From Ulva prolifera (Eukaryota; Chlorophyta; Ulvophyceae; Ulvales; Ulvaceae), in NCBI GenBank assembly GCA_023078555.1, contig CM041200.1, positions 8,672,807 to 8,736,806 on the forward strand: a stretch of 64,000 nucleotides of DNA. Direction: 5' to 3'. Below the pieces are notes generated by a model. The model was not told the DNA's origin and searched no databases. It saw only the letters and a program-made list of their open reading frames with translations. How positions within the stretch are numbered: the first letter of the stretch is position 1; every line of letters begins with the position of its first letter. Positions 11,678 to 21,967 of this stretch are shown here, piece by piece. The translations under genes were made by a program, and so were the position numbers.

Positions 11678-14600
11678 CTAGAGGCCAGGCGGGAAACCGT
11701 TGACGACGCCGAGGTGTTCCCGCGGTGCGCCTGCGACGGTGTAGGTCACCTTGAGCCGCATCGCGAGGGGCTTCACGCCGCCGGTGTTGTTCACGGCGGT
11801 CATGCGCTGTGTGATCGCGTTGGCACGGCCGGGCTGCAGCGAGTCGCCGTCCGCCGGCCGCACCTCAACCGTCATGCCCTTGGGGACCGCGGCCAGCACC
11901 CGCAGGCCGTCGAGTGCGGCGGCGCCACCGCAGCGGTACGTCGCCGTGATGGCCGTCGCCGGCGGCGAGGCGCCAGCGGCCGCCGCGCACGCAAAGTCGA
12001 CCTCGAGGCCGTCCTGCGGCGCCGTCCACGCGCGGAACGACGCCGCCGGCTGCGCCGGCGCGGCAGGCGCCGCGGCCGGAGCCGCAGCGGCGGGGGCGCC
12101 GCCGCCGAGGAGGTCATCGAGGTCGTCGAGGACACTGCGCGGCTCCGCCGCGGACGCGGCCGGGGCCGCCGACGCCGGCACGGCGGCGCTCGCGTCGGCG
12201 GCGGGGGCGTCGGAGATGTCTAGGAGGTCGCCGAGGAGGTCGGCGGCGGAGGTGGCACCGCCGGCGGTGGCGGCGGCGGCGGCCTCGATGGTGGCAACAT
12301 CGTCGCGGAGGTTGCCGGCGTACGTCGACTCGTCTAGCGGCGGGATGCGCTCGATCAGCTCCGGCTGCACGCACGCCCGTATCACCGCGGCTCGGCAGAT
12401 TTGGCAGGAACGGGGCCAGGCGGACCGGAACGGAAGCGCCGGCCCAGCGCAGGGAGGCGGAGCGCACCGGCATGGAGTGCTTGATCTTGAGCACCTCAGT
12501 CACCTCGCAGGCTCGCTGCTGCACCTCAACATCCATGTGTGATCTGCAGCGCTGCAGCGTGGCCAGCAGGGCGCTCTGCTGCGCGTCTGGCAAGCGCCCG
12601 AGCAGCTTCGTCGCCGCCATCGCCGCGTATGCATGCACCTGCACTCCACAGCCCCCCCCTGTGCCACTCCGCTACTACAACTCCACATCTGCATGCAAAT
12701 TGTGCGCACGGGTGCGCGCCGTGAATTTCGAGGCACACATCATCACACACGCGCAGCCATGGCCACACCCACGTAACGGCCCAAGCGGCAAGGGAGAGCA
12801 GCAGGCAGCTGTCATATGCGTCACGCGGTGGAGGCAACAAGGCGGGCCAGGCTCACAAATTCCTGTGCCCCTGCCTCATCACATATATGCCCTGCGCTTG
12901 CACGATGTTCAGACCAGTCCGTCGCTCCAGGGAGCCACAGCACACTGCACGAGAGCCACAGCACGCTGCAACTCCCCCCCCCCCTCCAGCCTGACAAACT
13001 GCTATGATATAGCGTAGCCTTGGTCTCCATGATGCATGCAAACATGCTACAGCTACATGCATGCACCGATGACCGAGCAGTGGGGAGACCCCCGCCGCAC
13101 CTCGCCGCTCCGCTGCGCCACGGACAGCTCATCCAGGAGCTGCGCCGCCGCTTCCGCCTGCGTGCTGGGCGTGCTGGGCCACGGCTCCTCGCCGTCGAGC
13201 AGCGGCGCCGCACCGTCGAGCAGCTCCCCGAACTCGCCGAGTGCCCAGACGCAGGTGCAGATAAGCAGCGCGCTGCCGGAGTGGAGGTGGTCGCGGCCGT
13301 AGCGCAGCGCCTGCCGCGCAACGTATGCTTGCATGTCGGCCTCGCTGTTTGACACGCGCACGACGAACGCGCGCGACACGTTGTCCTGTATGGCGCACAT
13401 GAACACTCTGCCGATGGCCCATGGTGATGCTTCCGTGCCATTGCACACCCTCTGCCAGAGATAAATCCGCCAGGGAAGGCATCAGGGACATGGGCGGCAA
13501 GGGGAATCCGAAGCTCGGCCGCTCGAGGGTTGGGCAGGTCACACTGATGATCGGCCTCTCGAGGCCTCGTCCCCATGGCACAGGCGGTAAGCCTAGTGCA
13601 GCTGCAAGACTCACTCGCGGAGAGCACTCAACAGGGAAGTTTTAGGACCAGTAGTGGTGTGCCTACAAGTACGTCACCTGTATGTATGCATGATGTTGTA
13701 GTGGAGTCCCCCTGTACTGAGTGCTGATGGCAGATCGAGCTCAGGCCGAAAAGAGCCCCTGTACGAGGCCTACAATTTGTTCCACAAGCACTGTGGCGGG
13801 GATTGGGATTGAAGGGGGGGGGGGGGGGACCTTTACATGCTCACCCGCGGTGACCATGACCGTCAGCAGCTGGTCCACGAACCAGCGGGTGGAGGGGGAG
13901 TACTTCTGCAGCAGTGTGCAGATGTGCTCGGTGAGGCTCGGCTTGAACGCCTCGTCCGTCGTCTCGAGGTTCGATATGAGCTCCTTTGACAGCGCCTGCG
14001 CATGCACAGATGATGTTGGGGTCTGTGCGAGCGTGTATGGGTGTGTGGGTGTGTGCTTGGCGGTCTGCGGATCTGTGTCGTTTGCTGCGCCGGTGATGGG
14101 TTTCCTGGGCGTGGTGGGTGTCGCGTGCGTGGGTGGCTGGGTGTTTGCTTCGTCTGTTTGCTTCTTTCGCGGTGCTGCCCGCCTTGCTGCCTTTGTCCTT
14201 GTAACACAGATGATGTTCCAGAATATGGGTGACGTTTGAGCACTGTGCCCTGAGGCACGCATGGAAAGGTCAGCAGTGTAAGGAGGTTGTGGGAGTGCAG
14301 GCAGGAGGATACCAGACTGTGCATTGTGCAGCCAAGCTACACCAGCTGCTACAACTGGCATGGCAATGGGAGAGCCTGAGTGAGTGAGCATCACTGCGAC
14401 CTTGCAGGCAAGCTATAGAGATGTTCACACACTGTCAGCTTTTTCATTTCTCAGCAGATGCTGGGTCGAGTGCATTCGCGTTGGCCACATACCAGCATGC
14501 AGCGGGAAGGCATGCAGCACACGACTCCAGTGCATGCCACTGCATGATGCGGGTCCGGCCAAATCCATGGCGTAACGTATGCACAGCGGCTTCGCTCCAC

Positions 14601-17600
14601 CCATCGAGACTTGCAGTAGCGATTGGGAGGCTGCCGTGTCAGCTTGACCTTCCTTGTAACCATTGTTTTTCGACACAGTGCTCAGAACCTTGTTCCATGG
14701 GGCGTCGCGGGATACAGGTTTTGAGCAAGCGGGCGTGCAGCATCGCGGCAACTGCTGCGCCGAGACGGGACGTTGATTCGAGCAAGGAGTATCTCAAGAG
14801 CCGGAACGCGTGCGGGCACAGGTCTGGTATACAGGCATGGCACAAGCACGCACGTCCTGGGATCAGTACCTTGACGTTGGAGTCGTTGACGAGCGCGTAC
14901 ACGAGGTCGAGGGCCCGCTTGCGAATCGACGTGTCGGCATCTTTCACGCACTCCACAATCATCGCGCGATGCCGCTGCACTGCGCCCAGGTCTGTGCGCG
15001 CACAGCGCAGCAGCGTGTTCAGCGCCACGTACCTGCAGTCACACTCCCTAGCGTTACCTCCGGAGACATCACCACATGGGTGCAACAGCCCTCGTTGCTG
15101 TCTATTTCATTTTAAAAGTAAATATGTTCGGGCGGTTCGAGTGTGGTGAGTATAGGCATACGCCTGGAAGCTGTTCAGTCCATTCCTCGGCTGAGGTCCA
15201 TATGCATCGTGTAGCGTAGAAGCAGACATCTGCGTTGACCAGGCCAAACGTCGACGCTTCTGCGGATCAGGGCTGCTTCGGCTGAACGACAGCGTGGTAC
15301 AGCTACAGGTGGATCTGCCGATTTCACGCCGCTGCTTGATCTCTCTTCACTGCTTGCTCTGGGACGGTGCAACATCAGCGCTGGAATGGCATCACAACAC
15401 ACCAGCCCAGAATGCACTGGGGCCTCACTCCCACGCAGCCAAAACACACGACGCCCGATCCCTTCTACACGCCTTTGCAGCACAACCACGCAGCACACAG
15501 ATCTGTACATCTACGCAGGTGCCAACATGAACTGCCATCAAGTGCACACAGCACTGCATAGATGCCACCAGATCACACACAGGTCTGTGCTGGGGGCACC
15601 GTTATGCTTGTGATGCACACAGGTCTGTGCTAGGGCGAGACAGCGCCACGAGGTGCCCTGTGGTGCCACAGGCGCAGCCCAGGACGCACCGCATGTTGTT
15701 GTCCTGCTGCTTGAGGAAGTTGGCCATGATCTGCACCGCGTACGAGCGCAGCATCTGCACCGGCGCGATCTCGAGGATCGTGTTGGCCGCCTCCATCGCG
15801 ACTGCGGCGCTCGTGGAGCGCGCGGCGCGGCCGAGCTTGCTCGGGGGGGACGCGTGCGCCGCAGCCACCTTGGCGAGGATGTCTGAGATAGCCTCCGTCG
15901 TCGCCGGGCTGCCCTTGCCGAGCCGCCCGAGGGCCTTGAGCACCTGCGCAGCGCCGCAGCGGCTCTGCGCCACTTCGGCTCAGTGCTGCTTCTGAGGTGC
16001 CCAACCATCCCGCACAGGACAGGCGCAGGCAGTGCAAAGTATTGAAGTACTGAATTTTTGTATGAATTTGGGGTGGTGATGAGCCACATCGCCGTCTGAC
16101 GTTGACAAATCCGGCTGACCGAGACCCATATGCCAGAAGGGCAGATCCATCATGGGAACTGTGAAATCGCGGAATGAGAGCTAATCTCGGACACGAGCAC
16201 AGCGTACGGCAGTCAGAGGAGACCTTCGAAGCGGCTACGACTACCCGAGCTCGGCCGCAGCGGAATCCAATACCCAGATTCAGGGACGAATCTGCCGTGA
16301 GTCCCACCGTCGCCAACCTCGATCTGATTTTCAAGATATGTGTGCCAACATCAGATCTGGGGAAAACACGCGGAAACGACATCAGCAAATTAAAGAGCAT
16401 GCCGCAGACTGTGTGGCAATCGAGTGCTGTGATCGCGATAGCACTGGATTGCCACAAACTGGGCCGCAGGCGCACCTTGACCTGGAGGTAGGGATTGCAG
16501 ACCCCGTTCACCACGTACTCAAAGTTGGCCTTGCTCTGGTGCAGCTTGCCGAGCACCGCTGTCAGGAGCTGCGGGTACGTCTGTGCAGACTGGCCTGGCA
16601 CCTTGCTGCTGCGGTAGTGCTCCACCGTGCTGCCCGTCGGCTCGACGTCCATGCATGTCAGCATCAGCGACACGCCTGCACAGCCACCGGCGCTGAGGTC
16701 TGGGTGGCGGCGCGGTGTCTGCACTCGTGAAACAATCGATAGCACGCTGCATGATGCGGGGGGCAGCGAGGAGGTGTGCAGGCAGAGCAAGTGCCCAGGG
16801 TGCGGGTCGAGGGGTCTGCGAAGACTGATAGGTCACGTCGCCACAGATGGCCTATGCACAGCAGCCCCGGCATCGTTTGCGCTGCACCACATCTTACCCT
16901 GTTGCGAGCGCATGGCCGTCGACAGAGTTTGGGGGCTGCAGCAGCCACGGTGAGCGCGCCTCGATCGAACTTTGGACTCCTGGAGGGCGTCGACGCCGTG
17001 TACGCGCCAAACGGAGCCCGCTACAACTCTTACACATGCAGTTCCTTGCCTCAGAGCGGGCCCCCGCACCGGCCATGACGACGGCGTGGTTGCCGTCCGG
17101 GATGACGGCGCCAGGCACGTCCCGGAACGTCTCCTCGAGGTCCGGCGCGCGCGTCACCATGCGGCACGCGGCGAGCAGCGCCTTCTTGCGGATGTGGCCC
17201 GAGAGCGCGCCCGTGATGCCGTTGCGCTGCAGGAAGCGGCCGTCCGTGAGGCGCTCGACCTCGGGCGCGAGGTCGGCCGCCATGCCGGCGGAGCAGATGT
17301 TGGCGAGGGCCGTGAGCGCGTTGAGCACGATGTAGGGGTCGCCGAAGCGGTTGAGGTCGGTCTTGAGGGAGTTGGTGACCATCATGAGCGTCTCATGCGT
17401 CTCGTCGAGGAGGAGCATGAGGCCGAGGTACCCGACCCTCTGCACGCGGTTCCCAGCGCCGTCAGTCGCGGAGAGATCCGCAAGAAGCGGGGATGCGTGC
17501 GCGCACGCTTCGGGGTCACCTCTGCCAGTCGTGGGGAGAGGCCAGCACCGTGGGATCTGATGCGAGTGTGCGCATGTGCGAGGGTCACCCGACCCCTCGG

Positions 17601-18160
17601 TCCAGAAGATATCTCCCATCCTAGGCACTGCGTTGAGTGCAGCCGCGGCAGTGGTCAGACGAATGAGCCGCGGGTATCAGAGGCGGCACGAGGCAGGAAG
17701 GGGAGTTGCTCCCCAGCGTAAACGAATGTAGCCGAGCTGATCTGGGCGCCGCACGCCTCCCCCGCGTGCAGGGCCGATCCCAGAGGGAGTCGCGCCCCCC
17801 CATCCGGCACCGGCGGAGGTCACGCGGTGAGCCGGAATGCAGGCGGGCACAACGGACAGACGCACCGGATGAACACCGACACATTTCCATCACAGGCACT
17901 GCAGCCGCCGGCTGGGGGTGTAGGCGGCGGTGCGCACCTTGGCAGAGTAGTCGCCCTTGGTGATGAGCGCGAGGCACGGCACCTGGCCGAACTCACTCGG
18001 GTAGCCGAGCATGCGGAGGTACATGAGCTTGACGAGGTTGCGCTTCGCGTGCCGCGAGGGCTCGCTGCCGAGGACGGTGCGGATGTACGCCGACTCCTTC
18101 TTGATGATCGCGCGCTCCTCGGCCGCCGTCTTCGCGCGCCGCACGCGCGTGATCAGCGTG
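11678..18160 (-). CDS. AP1G: AP-1 complex subunit gamma (gamma-adaptin)
   Basis: Large subunit of the AP-1 adaptor that couples clathrin to cargo at the trans-Golgi network and endosomes. Exons, all minus: 18160-17938, 17439-17070, 16675-16476, 15943-15690, 15032-14870, 13995-13831, 13385-13101, 12638-12468, 12364-11678. Phases agree throughout, giving 839 visible residues. Family blocks in order: [66 protein letters not shown] and the [10 protein letters not shown] segment of the alpha-solenoid; then [12 protein letters not shown], an Ala-rich hinge with LLGDLLD and LDDLLGG (clathrin-box-like), and a C-terminal gamma-ear domain of about 115 residues. The first exon, supplying the initiator and about 10-20 residues, was not located: the exon at 18160 begins in mid-codon. 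Six of eight donors read GTGCG. Gamma rather than alpha or epsilon is chosen from the N-terminal blocks and the short ear. Confidence 0.93.
12974..12984. repeat. C11 run in an AP-1 gamma intron
   Basis: A run of 11 C residues within the intron between the exons ending at 13101 and starting at 12638. Confidence 0.9.
13814..13828. repeat. G15 run next to a 5' splice site
   Basis: Read in gene orientation (minus) this is a C15 tract starting at the third base of an AP-1 gamma intron whose donor is GT at 13830-13829. The intron therefore begins GTC followed by poly-C. Confidence 0.85.
14005..14217 (+). mobile_element. Element with perfect 13-bp target duplication in AP-1 gamma intron
   Basis: A 187-bp GT-rich insert (14018-14204) is flanked by perfect copies of CACAGATGATGTT at 14005-14017 and 14205-14217. 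It ends in TTTGTCCTTGTAA. It lies antisense to the host gene, in the intron between the exons ending at 14870 and starting at 13995, only about 10 bases upstream of that exon's acceptor in gene orientation. No coding capacity is visible. The 3' end matches the element at 9139-9350, and the last 11 bases match the mini-insertion at 25140-25150. Confidence 0.8.
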
Positions 18161-18286
18161 CTGCGCGCGCACAGCACGGATCAGCGCCCCAATGGGATCG
18201 GCCATTTGAGCATGCGTACATACGTACAGAAATGCGTGCTGAGGTGCGGCCGTGGTGCAGGCCTGCTCGGGTGGCTGTGTGCATGG

Positions 18287-18291
18287 TTACA
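18287..18291 (-). terminator. UGUAA polyadenylation signal
   Basis: Minus-strand TGTAA lies 19 bases past the TAA stop at 18312-18310 of the neighbouring gene. This is the expected position for a chlorophyte polyadenylation signal, and it supports that short last exon. Confidence 0.65.
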
Positions 18292-18309
18292 TAACTATCC
18301 CGGTAGGTG

Positions 18310-19759
18310 TTACTTTGGTGTTACGAGGACAACTCCGACAGTCGCTGTGTGCATGCGTCAGCGTCGTGAACAGTGATTGAGCCTTACCGGCATTGACGAC
18401 ACCGGAATTCGGGACCAGTCGCTGCCGGGTGGCCGGGCGGACGTGGGCAACATCAGCGCCCAGATTCAGCAGTAGGACAGCCTGTGGATCTGGCTCCAGT
18501 ATGTTTGGCATCTTTGTATGATGTCATGTGTAGCTGAAGTCAGGCCAGATTAAGATGGCCCGGGTATGCAATCGACAGATGACGTCTGCATCGCAGCAGA
18601 TTCATTTCCAGGCGCCAGACATGAGGGGTGGAAGTCAAAGGGGGCGCTTGAGTGCAGAACCATCCCAACAGACAGACCTTTTCAACGCATTCATGACCCT
18701 TGGCAGCATCAGAAAGCATGGTAAACTCCTGCGGATCGGTGTCACACGAAGAGTCGAGGGAAGAAATCCTCATGCTTACATGCAGCAGCTGAACAGCCAC
18801 GGCAACAACGCAGACACCGCTACGTGAGGGCTGCAAGCGAGGACTGCGTAGTCTCTGACGATGGACAGGAATGCACTGGGAGCTCGCTGAGGAATATTTT
18901 ACAGTTTAGAGAAGCAGGGCGATCATCTGTGGACGGTGCAGCAACCACAGTGTCCCGGCCACACCTTCAAGGCATCAATTGTGCGCTGCTGTGTGCTGTA
19001 TCAAGATGATCTAGCTGGCAGTGCTGTCATAGTTGGGGTGCAGCTCAGGACACTCGGGCAGAGTACGGTCAAGTCAATAACGGCGCTACATACTACTGCA
19101 CCCGGGAGGCCAATGTATCAACAAAACATGAACACGATACACACGCTCATATGCTTGCGCGCGAGAGTTGCCGCTGTGCGAGAGCATCGGGCTGGTTACC
19201 TGCCTTGTCATGTTAGCCCGGTCCATGAGCTAATCTCGCAGAGTTGATGCGACCAGGAGCATATCAGCGCAGTAGAGTTGCACAAAAGTGATCAGTTTGA
19301 ATTTAGCACGCTCAGGCACTGGCTCGGGAGTCAGGCCAGGAGTACGATGAGTGCTGCATACTGTGTCCCAAACTAGCTGTATCTGTGCAGCGGCGCCCGA
19401 GTTTACATTCAGGTTTGAGTACATTTCGAAACTTGAAGGTGATTCATTGTGGTCCTACTGCATGCCACGTATTTCGCAGACCTGTTACTGCACTGCCCGT
19501 GAAGTGTTGGTTTGTCACGCTGAAAACAACTCATGTCGCGACAACGCGTGATGCAAGGCACGCCAATTTATCCCATACTGCTGGGATACTGTATGATCGC
19601 ACAGCCTCCTATGTAGCCTTTGACGAACGAGACATCCCGGGGCTCACCTGAGCTGCATGGAGCTTGACTCGTTGATCAGCTTGCTTGACATATTCTCTCC
19701 ATCTGTAGCCTCCCGTATCCTCCTCATGATTTCACTCCCCTGCATCGTTGATCTGATCT
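18310..19759 (-). CDS. Unknown protein, four C-terminal exons
   Basis: I do not recognise this protein. Exons on the minus strand: 19759-19648 (residues such as GSEIMRRIREATDGENM, charged and helical), at least one exon not found, 18728-18678 (EFTMLSDAAKGHECVEK), 18481-18388 (starts AVLLLNLGADVAHVRP) and 18344-18310 (ends VGVVLVTPK, stop). The last three join in phase with good sites (PyAG acceptors; GTCTGT and GTAAGG donors), and the stop is followed by a UGUAA signal. The exon at 19759 has a strong acceptor (TATTTCAG) and donor (GTGAGC) but its link to the others is inferred. Upstream exons are not located. The gene ends about 150 bases from the first recognised AP-1 gamma exon and runs the same way. 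Confidence 0.5.
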
Positions 19760-20940
19760 CTGAAATAGACGCTATGAATTGCGATGATCGACAGGCAGGC
19801 TACCTCCCGCACGCACAGCGCTCCTACTTGCGAACTGCTTCTCCGCAGAACAAGCCGCCCTGAAAGATCTCGGGACATGCCGTGGGCGTACCCGTGGAGT
19901 CTAGCGTTGGGACTGCTGCCCTTGCGCTGCGACTCGATGACCTGCTAAAACCCTTACGCCACATGCACAAGCAGCTGTGTACCGCGGTGCCAAAGCAGTG
20001 ATGCAGCCGAGACGGGTGATGCCCACCAGTTCACGTCATATAAGCACCAGCGCAGCTATAATATCCCTCTCTCGAAACATCTTCGTGATGCAAGCTGATG
20101 TGGATGTGCTGCACGTGAGAGCACGGCAGGCTCAGCTGGTATGGCTGTATGGCATGAATGTTCAAAGCATGGTGGTGGCAATTAAAGCAGCACTTCTGAC
20201 CGATGTGACCAGACAACGACAGGCATCTAGGAGCTGATCATGGTGCACGTTCGGCGTGTGTCCGTACTGCACACCTGAGAGCTGGCACGTGGCTCTAGCA
20301 CATGCTCTCTCCATGTGGCTAGTGTTGCAGCAATTTCACAAGCGATCTGCTTTCCACATGGGACTCAACCAGGCACTCATGAGGCTGTTCTCAGGGGGTC
20401 ATGGAAAGCACTGATAATGAATCATGCTTGTGTGATGCTAGTTCGATTGCTTTGCAAATGATGGACACGAGTCGAGGGCACAGCAGGTAGCCTGCGTTCA
20501 GCCCGCAGCGATGTCCCATTCGGCCCAGCTTGGATTACTCTCAGCTTCGACCATTCCATTACTCGACACTGTGGGTCCCAGTGAGGAACCAGCCTGATCG
20601 CTTATGGCCACACGCAGCACACTCACACCTCCTGGTTCTTCATCGACTATCCCAGCAAGTGACAACCACCTGATGTCACTCGTACAGTCCCAAAGGAGCC
20701 TAGAACAGGTGACACCTAGAACAAGACTCCATCATTCCCGCCACGCCAGACGTCATCACAGATGTCTGCTCAGCCCACCAAAACGCGCCATCTACGACTC
20801 GGAATCGTGAGCAAGCGCCCACCAACACACACAAAATCACATCTACCATTCTCCCAGGCAGCTCTCAGTCCTTCCCCACGGACCGGTCTCTGCTGCCAGC
20901 TTATCTGTATGAGCTGCCTGCAGCGCAGCTGCATTCAGCA

Positions 20941-20951
20941 CCCCCCCCCCC
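20941..20951. repeat. C11 homopolymer
   Basis: A run of 11 C residues outside recognised genes. Confidence 0.9.
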
Positions 20952-21191
20952 ACGGCACATTGCAGCGCAGCCAATGAAATTCAGCGCCTCTGAACAGTAC
21001 CGCGACCCATCTGCACAATGCACCATACGCCACATGTGACACCTCCTGGGCTAGCTCGTCGCCCAAACGCTCGCGTCTGCTGCGTCGAGCGAATACCTTC
21101 ACACAGCCCCCCACACAGTGCCAGCGCACCGCGGCCTCCCATCGACAGCATGCGGCCACCACCGCCGATATCCTCTCTCTCTCACGCAGCA

Positions 21192-21352
21192 GCCGGCGCA
21201 CCCCCCAACGCAAAGCCGGCGCACCCCCCAACGCAAAGCCGGCGCACCCCCCAACGCAAAGCCGGCGCACCCCCCAACGCAAAGCCGGCGCACCCCCCAA
21301 CGCAAAGCCGGCGCACCCCCCAACGCAAAGCCGGCGCACCCCCCAACGCAAA
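21192..21352. repeat. Perfect minisatellite, 7 x 23 bp
   Basis: Seven identical tandem copies of a 23-bp unit that begins GCCGGCGCACCCCCCAACGC, starting at 21192, 21215, 21238, 21261, 21284, 21307 and 21330. The unit length is not a multiple of three, so a protein-coding role is unlikely. Lack of any divergence points to recent expansion. Confidence 0.95.
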
Positions 21353-21967
21353 GCCGCCAGCACTGCAGATGTCGAGAGTGTAGAAGCACCACAAACAGGT
21401 GGCTCCTAAGCCATTCTGGTCAAGTCAGTCCACTCACGCTCCGGGGCCGCGGTGCTCGCGGTGCGTGGTGGAGCCAGCGCATGGGTGCAGGCAGGGGCGG
21501 AGCTGGCGTGCGCCGGCAGAGAGACAGGGCACACACCCCGCGCATAGGGTACTGCCCTACGGTCAGGGGCCGCACCAAAGCGGCGCTGCACCACATGCGT
21601 GAATAAAAACGCCATGAACCACTGCATCACCGCACGGCAGCAGCTGAACCGGGAAGGCATGCATGTGGGGAGGTGACACAGCGCGGCGAGCCGTGGCACC
21701 CGTGAAGCGGCAACTGGTCAGCTAGCATGCCGACATCGGACACGCATGAGGCGGCGCTCGGCACAGCAGCTATGCAAGGCCCGTCTCCCCACCAGCGCAT
21801 GGGCGCGTAAGCAATGTTTTGAGCCATCGGCGAACCCTGCCACTGCTTCGCCCTAGCGCAAAGCACAGCCGTGCGCCCGCCGGACCGCCGAGGCCCCTGG
21901 GCCAACTCCGAGGCCGGCGCTGTCAGTGGCGCGCGGGGGGGGGGATCCGCAGACGGGAGGGGGGCCC

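Larger units (their letters stand above)
19760..21967. other. No confident gene; minisatellite
   Basis: This stretch may hold 5' exons of the unknown gene ending at 18310, but I cannot place any with confidence. It contains a C11 run (20941-20951) and the perfect minisatellite at 21192-21352. Confidence 0.4.

Noticed and set aside
11030-12223. 397-residue plus-strand frame opposite AP-1 gamma
   Set aside because: It overlaps the gamma-ear coding exon in antisense and consists of Arg/Ala-rich low-complexity sequence expected from GC bias.
18171-18205. In-frame-looking start MADPIGALIRAVRA as first exon of AP-1 gamma
   Set aside because: It resembles the family N-terminus, but joining it would need a 17-base intron and gives a stop in the next codons. 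The real first exon is probably elsewhere.
21192-21352. CRISPR array
   Set aside because: The repeats are directly contiguous with no spacers, and the sequence is eukaryotic.
21099-21394. Repetitive ALRWGVRRLCVGGCAG-type protein frames
   Set aside because: They are produced by the 23-bp minisatellite in all frames; the unit is not a multiple of three.
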